This document shows, in pieces, positions 52,066 through 61,764 of a stretch of DNA of 64,000 bases (within the stretch, counting starts at the first letter, position 1; each line of letters opens with the position of its first letter). The DNA comes from Niallia sp052318935 (GTDB lineage: Bacteria > Bacillota > Bacilli > Bacillales > Cytobacillaceae), in assembly GCA_052318935.1 (NCBI GenBank), contig JBQRKO010000004.1. The stretch is one strand, 5' to 3'. Under the pieces are notes generated by a model, which worked only from the letters and a program-made list of their open reading frames with translations, had not been told where the DNA came from and made no database searches. Both the position numbers and the translations under genes were made by a program.

Positions 52066-54168
52066 TTAATCTATATTTTTAAGCTTTACATTTTGGAAGG
52101 AGGATGTGCCATTCCATACATTTAATCCTAATTTACCTTCAGTAAAGGAGTCGTCTTGTTCCGTTAGTAGCAATTCATTATTAATGGACAACTTTATTTG
52201 ATTATCATGTGCTTCAATTTTCATATGGTAAATGGTTTCCGGATCTATTTTATACGGAACGGTAGCTAGAATGATAGCTTGTCCGCTTTCTCTTTTCCAT
52301 AACTTTACTAATTGTCCATTTAAATCTAAATTGGCAATATACGCATTATCTGCATTGTCATCGGAGCGGAAAACTAATCCACCAGCTCCTTGGTTGCCGA
52401 TTTTAATATTAGCCTCATAGTGAAAGTCTTTGCTCATTTGTTTACCGAGTGTAAAGGCATCCTCCATATCGCTTCCTTGTTTGCCAGCGTATGTATCGGC
52501 CCATAGACCATTAATATTATGCCAATCGGTAATATCTGAATGGAGCGGGCTTTTGCCCCAAATATCGTTAAGTGAATATACTTGCAGGGAATCAAGTGTA
52601 ACTTCACCATCATTTGCAAATAACTCAATAGAATTGCTTGAAGGATCTGGAAATATTTGGTCTGTGATGGTAACTTGTCCGTCATTTGCAAATAATTCAA
52701 CAGATGATCGATCAATAAAGATATGCATTTTAATATGACCGTTGGTAGTTGCTAGAGGTGCTTCATGTAATTTTGCAAATTGGTCATAAAATCCGGAGTC
52801 TCCAGAATTCGTGCGATCAACATAAATGGTTTTCTTGTTCTTGTCATAGCCTATCGTTGTAAATTGGCTATTTCCTTTTCTAACCTTGAATCCAAAAGTG
52901 CTCGCAGAAGTTGTGTTATCCACCTTAAAATCAGCTACTAATTCAAGCGTATCACTGCTAATATTAGAAAGTAAATTATTATTTTCGCTAATTGTTTGCT
53001 GTTTATAAGATTTGCTGTTATGACGTAAATTTTCTAATTGGCTAACTGGAGTTTGGATTAATTTAATTTCACCGTTATCTACCGTTTTTAGTTCTAGCTT
53101 TCTTGGAATGGTATTTGCACTGCGCCAAGTAGAAGTTGGCGTGTTGTTTGCATATTTCCAATTACTCATCCAGGCAATCATTGTACGGTATTCATCATTA
53201 TTCGGCGCATTCTCCCAAGTTACCCCTGCATAAAAATCTGGACCGTAGTCAAGCCAATAAGCATCTGGAGTATCTGGTGTAAATTTTTTTCCATCAAATG
53301 ATCCAATATAGTATTCCATACCAGATCCTCCTGCAATTGCCCCATCACCTAGACTCGTTGCTAATACCCATTTTTGATTGTTTTTATTACCATCTACAGG
53401 CAATGGGAATATTTCAGGACATTCGAATAATGTTTGATCTGTTGCATTTTGAGGCTTAAACTCACTAGCAAACTCCCAATCTTTAAGGTTGGGTGAGGTA
53501 TAGAACATAATCTGGTCTTTTGCAGCCAAAGGCATAATCCATGAATTGGTTTCTTCATGCCAGAATACTTTTGGATCACGCCAGTCCGGTTTAGGAAAAT
53601 CTTTCATAATAGGATTACCTTCATACTTTGTCCAGGTGTTTCCTTCATCTATACTATAGGCGATGCTTTGGTTTTGTTGACCATTGTTATTTTGTGTATA
53701 GATTGCTACTAGTGGTGGATTATTTTCAACTCCAAAACCACTAGTATTATCATAATCAACCACAATGCTGCCTGAAAAAATTTGACCGTTGCTATCAGGT
53801 GCTAAAGCAACCGGAAGATGCTCCCAGTGAACTAAATCTTTGCTTGTAGCATGCCCCCAGTGCATAGGCCCCCATTGAGTACCATAAGGATAATATTGAT
53901 AGAACAAATGATATTTTCCTTTATAATAAACCATTCCATTTGGATCGTTCATCCAATTAGCTTCAGGTGAATAATGAAATTGTGGTCGAAATGGTTCGTC
54001 GTAATATCCATCAGAATTCATGGTGGTAGCAGGTGATGATGTTTTGTTATTTGCGTGGTGTTCATTGGATGCTGGCTTTTCTTTTATGTAAAAATAAAGA
54101 GTGAAAAACCCTGCAATAAAAATACAAAAAGTAATTATAGTGGTAAGTAGTTTTCTTTTTTTTGTCAT
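52066..54168 (-). CDS. sacC: Membrane-anchored levanase/fructanase (GH32 with CBM66), SacC-like
   Basis: A 700-residue fructan hydrolase. An uncleaved-looking anchor helix at 8-27 and a linker put it outside the membrane. GH32: nucleophile D75 in NWMNDPNG, D198 in DWRDPK, acid/base E249 in FECPEIF; the GH32 beta-sandwich follows to about 535, with a duplicated ELFANDGxVT element. From about 540 to the end lies a CBM66-type fructan-binding module (WHNINGLWADTYAGKQGSD). Same architecture as B. subtilis SacC (677). It would release fructose from the levan made by the GH68 enzymes. AAGGAG precedes the ATG; the leader has strong palindromes. Confidence 0.92.
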   Translation of the reverse strand: MTKKRKLLTTIITFCIFIAGFFTLYFYIKEKPASNEHHANNKTSSPATTMNSDGYYDEPFRPQFHYSPEANWMNDPNGMVYYKGKYHLFYQYYPYGTQWGPMHWGHATSKDLVHWEHLPVALAPDSNGQIFSGSIVVDYDNTSGFGVENNPPLVAIYTQNNNGQQNQSIAYSIDEGNTWTKYEGNPIMKDFPKPDWRDPKVFWHEETNSWIMPLAAKDQIMFYTSPNLKDWEFASEFKPQNATDQTLFECPEIFPLPVDGNKNNQKWVLATSLGDGAIAGGSGMEYYIGSFDGKKFTPDTPDAYWLDYGPDFYAGVTWENAPNNDEYRTMIAWMSNWKYANNTPTSTWRSANTIPRKLELKTVDNGEIKLIQTPVSQLENLRHNSKSYKQQTISENNNLLSNISSDTLELVADFKVDNTTSASTFGFKVRKGNSQFTTIGYDKNKKTIYVDRTNSGDSGFYDQFAKLHEAPLATTNGHIKMHIFIDRSSVELFANDGQVTITDQIFPDPSSNSIELFANDGEVTLDSLQVYSLNDIWGKSPLHSDITDWHNINGLWADTYAGKQGSDMEDAFTLGKQMSKDFHYEANIKIGNQGAGGLVFRSDDNADNAYIANLDLNGQLVKLWKRESGQAIILATVPYKIDPETIYHMKIEAHDNQIKLSINNELLLTEQDDSFTEGKLGLNVWNGTSSFQNVKLKNID

Positions 54169-54192
54169 CTTTTCTCCTTATAATTGTATTTA

Positions 54193-54242
54193 AAGAATCA
54201 GGATGATAGGAATGATACATTATTCCTATCATCCTGATTCTT
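54193..54242. promoter_or_regulatory. Perfect 21-bp inverted repeat in the levanase leader
   Basis: Left arm 54193-54213 and right arm 54222-54242 are perfect complements with an eight-base loop; arms begin AAGAATCAGGATGATAGG. It lies about 25 bases ahead of the levanase start in the transcribed leader. With TTTAAAT behind it on the minus strand it may act as an attenuator or protect the mRNA. Confidence 0.7.
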
Positions 54243-54249
54243 AAAACCT

Positions 54250-54281
54250 CATTTTATCATAATCCAGTGTGTGATAAAATG
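54250..54281. promoter_or_regulatory. Palindrome overlapping the probable levanase promoter
   Basis: CATTTTATCA (54250-54259) and TGATAAAATG (54272-54281), 12 bases apart. Read on the minus strand it contains TATGATAAAAT, a plausible -10, so it could be an operator. Confidence 0.45.
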
Positions 54282-54582
54282 AAAAGACTTTTGGTGTTTT
54301 TTATTCATAAATACAAAGTAACTATTATAATACTATGTTAATGTTTTTTGTATGAAATTCCAATATATTTATATTAGAAGAAGGTGTATAAAGTCAATAA
54401 TCTAATAGAATTATTTTTAAGCATAAATAATAGAGTGAAGGAAAAGATAAAAGCTGACTCCACAAAGTTATTCACCTGGGTTAATCTCATTTTTTATGCA
54501 ATTAAGAGAGGCTGTCCGAACAGAGCAAATCCGATAAATTCAAAATTTAAGAATGTTGGTATATCAACATTCTCGAATATGA

Positions 54583-54629
54583 AAAGGGGCTTCCAAAAGT
54601 CGAAAAATCGACTTATTGAACAGCCCCTT
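54583..54629 (-). terminator. Terminator of the Ig-repeat protein gene
   Basis: On the minus strand AAGGGGCT ... AGCCCCTTTTC with inner AAGTCGA/TCGACTT; a second hairpin AGAATGTTG/CAACATTCT (54550-54573) follows. Confidence 0.75.
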
Positions 54630-54662
54630 GAAATAATTATCACTTGCATTTGATTAATAGAT

Positions 54663-55985
54663 TTATTTAACAACAGTCACCGTTTTGGCAACACTTGTTT
54701 TGTTTTTTGAATCTGCTGCTGAAACATAAATTTTTGTTCCAGTTTTTTGCTTAGGAATCTTCACTTTGAATTTCCCTTTCGAATCGACAGTACCTTTATA
54801 TGACTTTTTACCAATTTTAATGGTAATTTTGGCTTTTTTCTCAGCTGCTCCACTTACACTTGTTGATGTGTTTTTTACTTTATTAACACTTGGCATATTA
54901 GGAGCTGTACGTTTTACAGTTGTTGTTTTAGTAAGACTTTTAATGTTTGCTTTATCTTTAGCGTATACAGAGATTTTTTTACCAGCGTTTTGTACAGGTA
55001 TTTTAACACTAAATGAACCATCTTTTGGATTCGCTTTAGCAGTATAATTCTTACCTGAGATAGAAACAGTTACTGTAGCACCTTTGACTGTTTTTCCTGT
55101 TAGAGATGTTTCTTTATTTGTTACGCTGTTTATTTTCACTGGAACTGCTTCTGTAACTTTTACCTCAATGCTGTCAGATTGATTGCCAACTGTATCCGTT
55201 GCATTTACATAAATAAAACTACCTAATTTTTGAACAGGAATGTCAACACTGAACTTACCATCGTGCCCAGCAGTTACACTAAAAAAGTCATCTGCAGTTA
55301 CGAGATAAACCTGTGCCCCAGGTTCTGTTTTACCTTTTATTACTTTTGAATGATCTGTTACTGCGTCTACCTTTGGCATTTCTGGAGGTGTCACATCTTG
55401 TACCGTAACTGATATAACATCACTTCTTAATCCACTATCAATATCTAGAGACGAGATATTGAGTTTTGTATCTGCTTTAAAAAGAGGTAATGTTACGATA
55501 TAAGAACCATCATCTTTTGATCTTCCTATCCATTGATTGTCATCACTGCTTACTATCACAAACGTATTAGGAGTTGTTGTTCCTTGCATTATTGTCGTTT
55601 GATCCGTTATTGTATTGAAATTCAATGTAGTAGGAAAAATGTAGCTTATTGTTGGATAACTCGTATTGTTAGCTGAATCTGTTGCTGTAACGATAATTTT
55701 TGTACCTGGTTTAAGCTTTGGAATAGCTACTGAAAATTCACCTGTATTTTTTGCTGTATCTGTACCTAATTGTTCGTTTTGGTCATTTTTTATAACGATA
55801 GTAGAACCAGCCTCAGTCTGTCCTGTAACTTCAGTTGACTTATTAGTCGTTTTATTGACTTGTGGTGGCGCAGGTGCTGTCACATCCTTATCAGTAGTTA
55901 ATGGTTCTGCGAATGCTTGATTTGCACCATTAAATAAACTTATAGCAATAAGTGAACATATTGCAATTGATAATAACTTCTTCAA
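54663..55985 (-). CDS. Secreted protein of five Ig-like repeats
   Basis: A 440-residue secreted protein starting at TTG 55985, chosen because AGGGAGGA stands ahead and a clean signal peptide follows (KKLLSIAICSLIAISLF ... AFA, about 26 residues). The mature part is five Ig-like repeats of about 75-85 residues, each with xVTxxTxVxGxTxxGxxV, GxFxVxIPxxxxGTxIxVxAxDxxxN (bacterial Ig/Big_6 style). No catalytic domain and no LPxTG. The last two repeats are nearly identical to the C-terminal repeats of the GH31 enzyme beside it. Probable structural or adhesive partner in the polymer or wall; function inferred. Confidence 0.8.
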   Translation of the reverse strand: MKKLLSIAICSLIAISLFNGANQAFAEPLTTDKDVTAPAPPQVNKTTNKSTEVTGQTEAGSTIVIKNDQNEQLGTDTAKNTGEFSVAIPKLKPGTKIIVTATDSANNTSYPTISYIFPTTLNFNTITDQTTIMQGTTTPNTFVIVSSDDNQWIGRSKDDGSYIVTLPLFKADTKLNISSLDIDSGLRSDVISVTVQDVTPPEMPKVDAVTDHSKVIKGKTEPGAQVYLVTADDFFSVTAGHDGKFSVDIPVQKLGSFIYVNATDTVGNQSDSIEVKVTEAVPVKINSVTNKETSLTGKTVKGATVTVSISGKNYTAKANPKDGSFSVKIPVQNAGKKISVYAKDKANIKSLTKTTTVKRTAPNMPSVNKVKNTSTSVSGAAEKKAKITIKIGKKSYKGTVDSKGKFKVKIPKQKTGTKIYVSAADSKNKTSVAKTVTVVK

Positions 55986-56392
55986 AACATTTGTTCCTCC
56001 CTGGTATTCATTACCATTAAAATAACCTTTCAAATAGAACTCTAAATAAACTCTATTATCATTTTAATGATATATTTATAATTTTTTAGAAAATTGCTAA
56101 TGTTTTGTTAGTGAATAATAGAAAGTTAGCTTTGGAAATGTTTTTTTTAGCGAAAATAGGAATTATTTTCAATCCTTCTATTTATGATAACGAATAGAAA
56201 GTCGACTAATCAACCGTATTTTTTTAAGGTTTTATATAAAAAAAATACGGTAGACATATTTTGCCCAAACTTTTAAAATGTTAAATATATGCAAATTTAT
56301 AAGTGAACTTCACTATTTTGACATAAATGCGTAATGATTATTTATGTTTTTATTCTATTAATCTACGTATTCTTTTGGAAAATGCGATCATT
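55986..56392. other. Divergent gap between Ig protein and GH31 gene
   Basis: AT-rich, no gene. It carries the promoters of both divergent units; the GH31 side ends in a cre-like site. Confidence 0.4.
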
Positions 56393-56406
56393 AGAAAGCG
56401 CTTACA
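56393..56406 (+). promoter_or_regulatory. Probable cre (CcpA) site upstream of GH31
   Basis: AGAAAGCGCTTACA matches the Bacillus cre consensus TGAAAGCGCTTWCA except the first base, 83 bases before the GH31 start. It implies carbon catabolite control. Confidence 0.65.
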
Positions 56407-56488
56407 TTATAAAGGAGGTGAAACATCCGAATATTTACCATTGTTCAAATGGAATAAATTAGTTTTCAAAACTTGATTGAGGTGTAAT

Positions 56489-59400
56489 ATGTCTATATAT
56501 AAGCAAAGATTTAAAGTTATTAGTATTTTAGCAATTGCTTTTGTCATGTTTTTTTCAACAGCTATTTCTTCTGCATTTGCTGCAACTCAACCTGAGGCCG
56601 ATACGCCTTTAAATAAAAACCAATTGCAAAAACTATCCGTTAATAAAGTAATAAAAACAGCTGACGGTGCTAAATTTGATTTAGGTGAATATACAGGATA
56701 TATCCATTTGTTATCTAAAGATATGATCAAAGTATCTATTCTTCCAAATGGTCAACAAGAGAAGAATTCGCCAGCCATTGCTCAAACAAAATGGTCAGCG
56801 CCTTCGTTTATCACAAAAGAAGTGAACGACCAATATATTTTAAAAACTAGTGAAATTAGTGTAGTTGTCAACAAAAAATTGTTTGGGATTAAAGTCCTTG
56901 ATAAAAAAGGTCGTGTCATTAATGAAGATTATATGAAAAACGGTGTATCTTCTGGCTATGAAGACGGAAAACCATATGTATTCAAAAAAACATCCAGCAG
57001 TGAAAATTTTTATGGTTTCGGAGAACAAGCTGGACTGCAGTTAAACAAACGCGGTAAAAGTCTAGGTATGTGGAATACCGATGCCTATGGTTATGATAGC
57101 AATACAAAGTATGTTTATACCGCAGTTCCGTTCTTTATTGGATTAAATAACGGAAAGGCATATGGTATCTTATTTGATAATACTTATCGTTCCTATTACG
57201 AAATGGCAAGTGAATCGGATAATTATTACTACTTTTATGCTAATGGTGGGCCATTATCGTACTATTTCATGTATGGACCGGATATTCAACATGTTCTTGA
57301 TCAATATACCCAATTGACTGGGAAAATTGATTTGCCGCCTGAATGGACATTAGGGCTTCACCAAAGCAGCTGGGGTTATAAAGCAACAGAAGAAGATAGT
57401 ACAGACCATTCTATTACAAGTGTTGCACGTACGTATCGAGAGAAACAAATTCCACTTGATACATTGCATTTTGATATTGATTATATGGATGGGTACAGAG
57501 TATTTACTTTCAACGATAAATTTAAGCAAGCACTACAAACATTAAAAGGAATGGGTGGATTCCACTCTGTCGTAATTAATGATCCTGGCGTTAAACAAGA
57601 TGATAATTATTCCGTTTACAAAGAAGGAACCGCTAAGGACTACTGGTTTAAACAAGCGGACGGTAATATCTTTCATGGTCCTGTTTGGGCAGGAAATTCT
57701 GCTTTCCCTAATTTTTTAAAGAAAGATGTACGTAACTGGTGGGCAGAAAGTACTGGATCTACACTTCTTAATGCTGGCTTCGATGGCATTTGGAATGATA
57801 TGAATGAACCGGCAGTATTTATTGATGGTCCTGGATATAATCATACCTTGCCGCTAGATGCATACGGAGAAGATGACAATAATAATAAAGTTACACATGA
57901 AGAATTTCATAATATCTTTGGTCACTTAGAAAATGAGGCGACCTATGATGCTTGGAAAAAGATTAACTCAAATGAAAGACCTTTTATTTTAACACGGGAC
58001 ATGTTTGCTGGGACGCAGCGTTATGCAGCAGTTTGGACAGGGGATAGTCTAAGCACTTGGGAACATCTGCAAATGTCTCTTCCATTAAATATGAATCTTG
58101 GTTTATCCGGTGCACCATTTGTTGGAAATGATATTGGTGGATTTGGTGGTCAAGCGACACCAGAACTATTTGCCCGTTGGATTCAAGTAGGGGCATTCTT
58201 GCCTTACGCACGTATTCATTATGATGGGTGGAGTGATTCACAATATCATCAAGAGCCTTGGTCATTTGGCCCAGAAGTAGAAGCAATCAGTAAAAAGTAT
58301 ATTGAAATGCGCTATCAACTTCTTCCTTATATATATAACGCATTTAACGATGCAGCTAAAACAGGAAAACCTGTACAGCAGCCACTTGTTTATCAATATC
58401 AAAAAGATGCAAAAACATATAATATCAGTGATCAATATATGTTCGGAGATTCATTGATGCTTGCTCCAATCGTTAATCCAGGACAAACAACGCGTGAAGT
58501 TTATTTACCTGAAGGAAATACATGGGTGAATTATTGGGATAAAAAGGAATACAAAGGTGGACAAACGATTACGGTCGATGCACCATTAGACTATTTGCCG
58601 CTATTCGTGAAAAAGAATTCAATTATTCCTACTCGTGATGTCCAACAACATACTGGAGAAAAGCCATTAACGAACTTAGTGCTTGATACGTATCTTGATA
58701 ATCAAGCAAGCTATAGTTTTTATGAAGATGATGGACATTCACTAAATCACAAAAAAGGCCAATATAACTTAACAAACTTTAATTTGAAGCGTAATGGCAA
58801 GAAAATTGAATTTACTAAGAGCAGCGCAGTTTCAAAATACAAATCAACAATCAAAGCGTATACTTTAAAAATAAATAATGTAAAAGAACCATCTGAAGTA
58901 GTTGAATCTACTCGTCAATATGCAAGAGTCAACACAATGGATGATATGAACAAAACGAATCGTTCGTACTATTTTGATAGCAGCAGTCAAACTTTATATG
59001 TTCATTTTCCAACTTCTGCTTCAAAAGTAACGATTAACGATGCTAACCCATTAACAGCAAACGGTGTCCATAATAAATCAACATCAATATCAGGAAAAAC
59101 TGAAGGTGGTTCTACTGTTACAGCAACTATTTCAGGTAAAAGCTATAAAACGAAAGCAAGTTCAGATGGTTCTTTTAAAATCAACATTCCTGTTCAAAAT
59201 ACAGGTAAAAAAATCTCTGTATACAGCCAAGATAAAAACGGAATCAAGAGTCTTACACAAACAATCACTGTAGCACGTTACGCTCCAAATATGCCAAGTG
59301 TTAGTAAAGTGAAAAAAACAAGCACTAGTGTAACTGGTTCAGCAGAGAAAAAAGCGAAAATTACCATTAAAATCGGCAAAAAATCATATAAAGGTACTGT

Positions 59401-59524
59401 AGATTCTAAAGGAAAATTCAAAGTGAAAATTCCTAAGCAAAAAACTGGAACGAAAATTTATGTATTTGCAACAGATTCAGAAAATAAAACAAGTGTAACA
59501 AAAGTAGTGACAGTATCTAATTAA
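56489..59524 (+). CDS. Secreted GH31 alpha-glucosidase-type enzyme with two C-terminal Ig-like modules
   Basis: A 1011-residue secreted enzyme; ATG 56489 follows GAGGTG. Signal peptide about 1-33 (ending SSAFA). N-terminal beta-sandwich about 60-270, GH31 barrel about 280-640 with nucleophile D437 in GIWNDMNEPA and acid/base D519 in VWTGDSLSTWEH, then C-terminal beta domains (YLPEGNTWVNYWD). From about 855 two Ig-like modules follow, almost the same as the last two of the divergent Ig protein. GH31 members hydrolyse or transfer alpha-glucosyl units; the exact linkage cannot be read. A cre site upstream suggests repression by good carbon sources. Confidence 0.9.
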   Translation: MSIYKQRFKVISILAIAFVMFFSTAISSAFAATQPEADTPLNKNQLQKLSVNKVIKTADGAKFDLGEYTGYIHLLSKDMIKVSILPNGQQEKNSPAIAQTKWSAPSFITKEVNDQYILKTSEISVVVNKKLFGIKVLDKKGRVINEDYMKNGVSSGYEDGKPYVFKKTSSSENFYGFGEQAGLQLNKRGKSLGMWNTDAYGYDSNTKYVYTAVPFFIGLNNGKAYGILFDNTYRSYYEMASESDNYYYFYANGGPLSYYFMYGPDIQHVLDQYTQLTGKIDLPPEWTLGLHQSSWGYKATEEDSTDHSITSVARTYREKQIPLDTLHFDIDYMDGYRVFTFNDKFKQALQTLKGMGGFHSVVINDPGVKQDDNYSVYKEGTAKDYWFKQADGNIFHGPVWAGNSAFPNFLKKDVRNWWAESTGSTLLNAGFDGIWNDMNEPAVFIDGPGYNHTLPLDAYGEDDNNNKVTHEEFHNIFGHLENEATYDAWKKINSNERPFILTRDMFAGTQRYAAVWTGDSLSTWEHLQMSLPLNMNLGLSGAPFVGNDIGGFGGQATPELFARWIQVGAFLPYARIHYDGWSDSQYHQEPWSFGPEVEAISKKYIEMRYQLLPYIYNAFNDAAKTGKPVQQPLVYQYQKDAKTYNISDQYMFGDSLMLAPIVNPGQTTREVYLPEGNTWVNYWDKKEYKGGQTITVDAPLDYLPLFVKKNSIIPTRDVQQHTGEKPLTNLVLDTYLDNQASYSFYEDDGHSLNHKKGQYNLTNFNLKRNGKKIEFTKSSAVSKYKSTIKAYTLKINNVKEPSEVVESTRQYARVNTMDDMNKTNRSYYFDSSSQTLYVHFPTSASKVTINDANPLTANGVHNKSTSISGKTEGGSTVTATISGKSYKTKASSDGSFKINIPVQNTGKKISVYSQDKNGIKSLTQTITVARYAPNMPSVSKVKKTSTSVTGSAEKKAKITIKIGKKSYKGTVDSKGKFKVKIPKQKTGTKIYVFATDSENKTSVTKVVTVSN

Positions 59525-59544
59525 TTAAATAATTTCCTTTCTAT

Positions 59545-59590
59545 ACCCCTAAAAAAGATGCTTAAGATCTTTCTTTGGGGTTTCTTTTTA
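59545..59590 (+). terminator. Intrinsic terminator after GH31
   Basis: ACCCC/GGGGT closing an AAAGAT/ATCTTT-type stem, followed by TTCTTTTT. Confidence 0.75.
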
Positions 59591-59626
59591 TTAGATAAGA
59601 AAGTATAAAAATTTCAACTTAGATGA

Positions 59627-59657
59627 GTGTCTAGCTCCGACGCCTGCGCTTTTCTTA
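59627..59657. repeat. Remnant of a common Bacillus intergenic repeat
   Basis: GTGTCTAGCTCC followed directly by CGCCTGCGCTTTTCTTA. I know these as the left and right ends of a larger GC-rich intergenic repeat in Bacillus; here the centre is missing. Confidence 0.4.
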
Positions 59658-59720
59658 TTAGGAGCTGATATTTTCGGAATATTCTTCCTGCGTTAAAATA
59701 ATTACTCTTGAGGTGGAAAA

Positions 59721-61181
59721 ATGTCTATTTTTAGGCTAAAAGGTATTAGTATTTTTTTTGTTACTATAGTCATTCTATTTTCAACTACATTTCAAACTGT
59801 TTTAGCAGTTGAACCTGATCCAGATACGTTATTAGATACTAACAACCTACAAAAACTTTCTGTTCAAAGTAAAAATAAAACAAATGATAGTGTTTCATTT
59901 GATTTAGGTGATTATAACGGTAACATACATCTTTTATCCAAGGATATGGTAAAAATCTCAATACTTCCTAAAGATAAAACAGAACAGGATTCTCCTGCTA
60001 TACAAAAGAAAAACTGGGAAACACCATCGTTTACTACAAAACAAATGAATAATCAATATTTGATTAAGACTAGTGAGCTTAATATCATTGTTAAAGAAAA
60101 GCCATTTGGAATTAAAATTCTAGATAAAAAAGGGCATGTTATTAATGAAGATTATATGAAAAATGGTACATCATCTGGTTATGAAAATAGTAAACCATAT
60201 GTTTTCAAAAAAACGGACAGCAATGAAAATTTTTACGGATTTGGTGAACAATCCGGTTTAACGCTTAATAAGCGTGGAAAAAACATGGGTATGTGGAACA
60301 CAGATGCATACGCATATGGACCAGAGGCAAAATATCTTTATGCCTCCATTCCATTCTTTATCGGTTTAAAAAACGGAAAAGCTTATGGGCTTTTGTTTGA
60401 TAATACATACCGATCTTACTACAATATGGCAAGTGATTCGGATAATTATTACTATTTTTATGCCAACGGTGGACCACTAACATATTATTTTATGTACGGA
60501 CCTGAGATTTCTCATGTACTTGAGCAATACACTGACTTAACTGGAAAGATGGATCTTCCACCTGAATGGTCTCTAGGATTAAATCAAAGCAAATTTGGAT
60601 ACTCACCAACTGAGATCATTGATATAGCTAAAACCTATCGCGAAAAGCAAATACCACTTGATACGATGCACTTTGATATTGACTATATGAACGGTTACCG
60701 TATATTTACATGGAATGAACAATATAAACAAGCCTTACAACAATTAAAAGCATTAGGTGGTTTTCATGCGGTTTTAATTAATGATCCTGGTGTTAAACAA
60801 GATGAAAACTATTTGATTTATCAAGAAGGAACAGCAAAAGGATATTGGGTGAAAAATGCTGATGGAAGTGATTTTATTGGCCCTGTTTGGCCTGGTGATT
60901 CGGCTTTTCCTAACTTTTTAAAAAGTGACGTGAGAAACTGGTGGGCAACCAGTTTAGGACCTATTCTTAATGATGGTGCTGATGGGATATGGAATGATAT
61001 GAATGAACCTTCGCTGTTAGGTGCTGCAGAAACTTATTTTACGCTTCCATTAGATGCTTATGGGAAAGACGATAACGATAATACTGTTCTTTCTAAAGAG
61101 TTCCATAATATTTATGGCCATTTGGAAAATGAAGCAACGTACAATGCTTGGAGAATAAACAATTCGAATGAATCGTTGTAA
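59721..61181 (+). pseudogene. Truncated GH31 paralog
   Basis: A 486-residue open frame with its own signal peptide (ending TVLA, about 28) and ribosome binding site GAGGTGG. It follows the full GH31 neighbour over the N-terminal domain and half the barrel, including the nucleophile D426 in GIWNDMNEPS, and stops at NEATYNAWRINNSNESL. The neighbour continues there with about 530 residues, including the acid/base aspartate in WTGDS and the Ig modules. Without these the product cannot be an active glycosidase. Divergence from the neighbour is too large for an assembly duplicate; a 3' deletion is the likely cause. Confidence 0.85.
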
Positions 61182-61398
61182 ATCCGCATTTTCCTGACGC
61201 TACCCCATTTACAATAAATTCGTTTAAAAACAAATAAAGTAGTTGTTAAATTTTGGTGTTAAAAGTACAATTAACACCGTTTGAGAAATAAAAAATGAAG
61301 AGCCCTATTTCTAATTGAAATAAGGCTTAACTATCCTTTATCTTAAACTAAGTACTGACGGGACATAGAATCCACACAAGTTGGAATCAGATAGCATT

Positions 61399-61764
61399 TT
61401 ATATTTTTTCAACATTGTGTACAGTACGTTCACTTTGTACGTTTCCTGTATTAATCAACTCATAAGGTTCAATCAGAGCAACATAAGCTTCTTCTTCAAC
61501 TACCGGCATATGTTCTACACCCTTAGGGATAACAACTAATTCGCCCTCATTCAAATGTATATCATCTTGATCCTTTACTTTTATTTTCATTTGTCCTTTA
61601 ATAACCAAGAATAATTCATCAGATTTATCATGGTGATGCCATATGAAATCACCTTTCAATTTTACTATTTTAAACGCTGAATCATTTACATTTGCAATAC
61701 TTTTGGGCTGATAATACTCATGAATCAATTCAAACTTAGACATAAGATTTACTTTTTCAATCAC
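61399..61764 (-). CDS. Cupin domain protein
   Basis: A 121-residue small beta-barrel. Cupin motif 1 is WHHHDKSDELFLVIKGQMKI (His, His, Glu metal ligands) and motif 2 is LNEGELVVIPKGVEHMPV with the last histidine. Such stand-alone cupins bind Fe, Mn or Zn; function unknown. GGGAGG favours the GTG at 61764, the usual family start (IEKVNLMSKFELIHEYY). No link with the glycan genes is evident. Confidence 0.8.
   Translation of the reverse strand: MIEKVNLMSKFELIHEYYQPKSIANVNDSAFKIVKLKGDFIWHHHDKSDELFLVIKGQMKIKVKDQDDIHLNEGELVVIPKGVEHMPVVEEEAYVALIEPYELINTGNVQSERTVHNVEKI

Noticed and set aside
52430..52738. 102-codon plus-strand frame
   Set aside because: Antisense to the conserved levanase; its repeated CPSFANNS element only mirrors the duplicated ELFANDG of the enzyme.
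54384..54653. 89-codon plus-strand frame
   Set aside because: Covers hairpins that end the Ig-protein transcript; no ribosome binding site and no family likeness.
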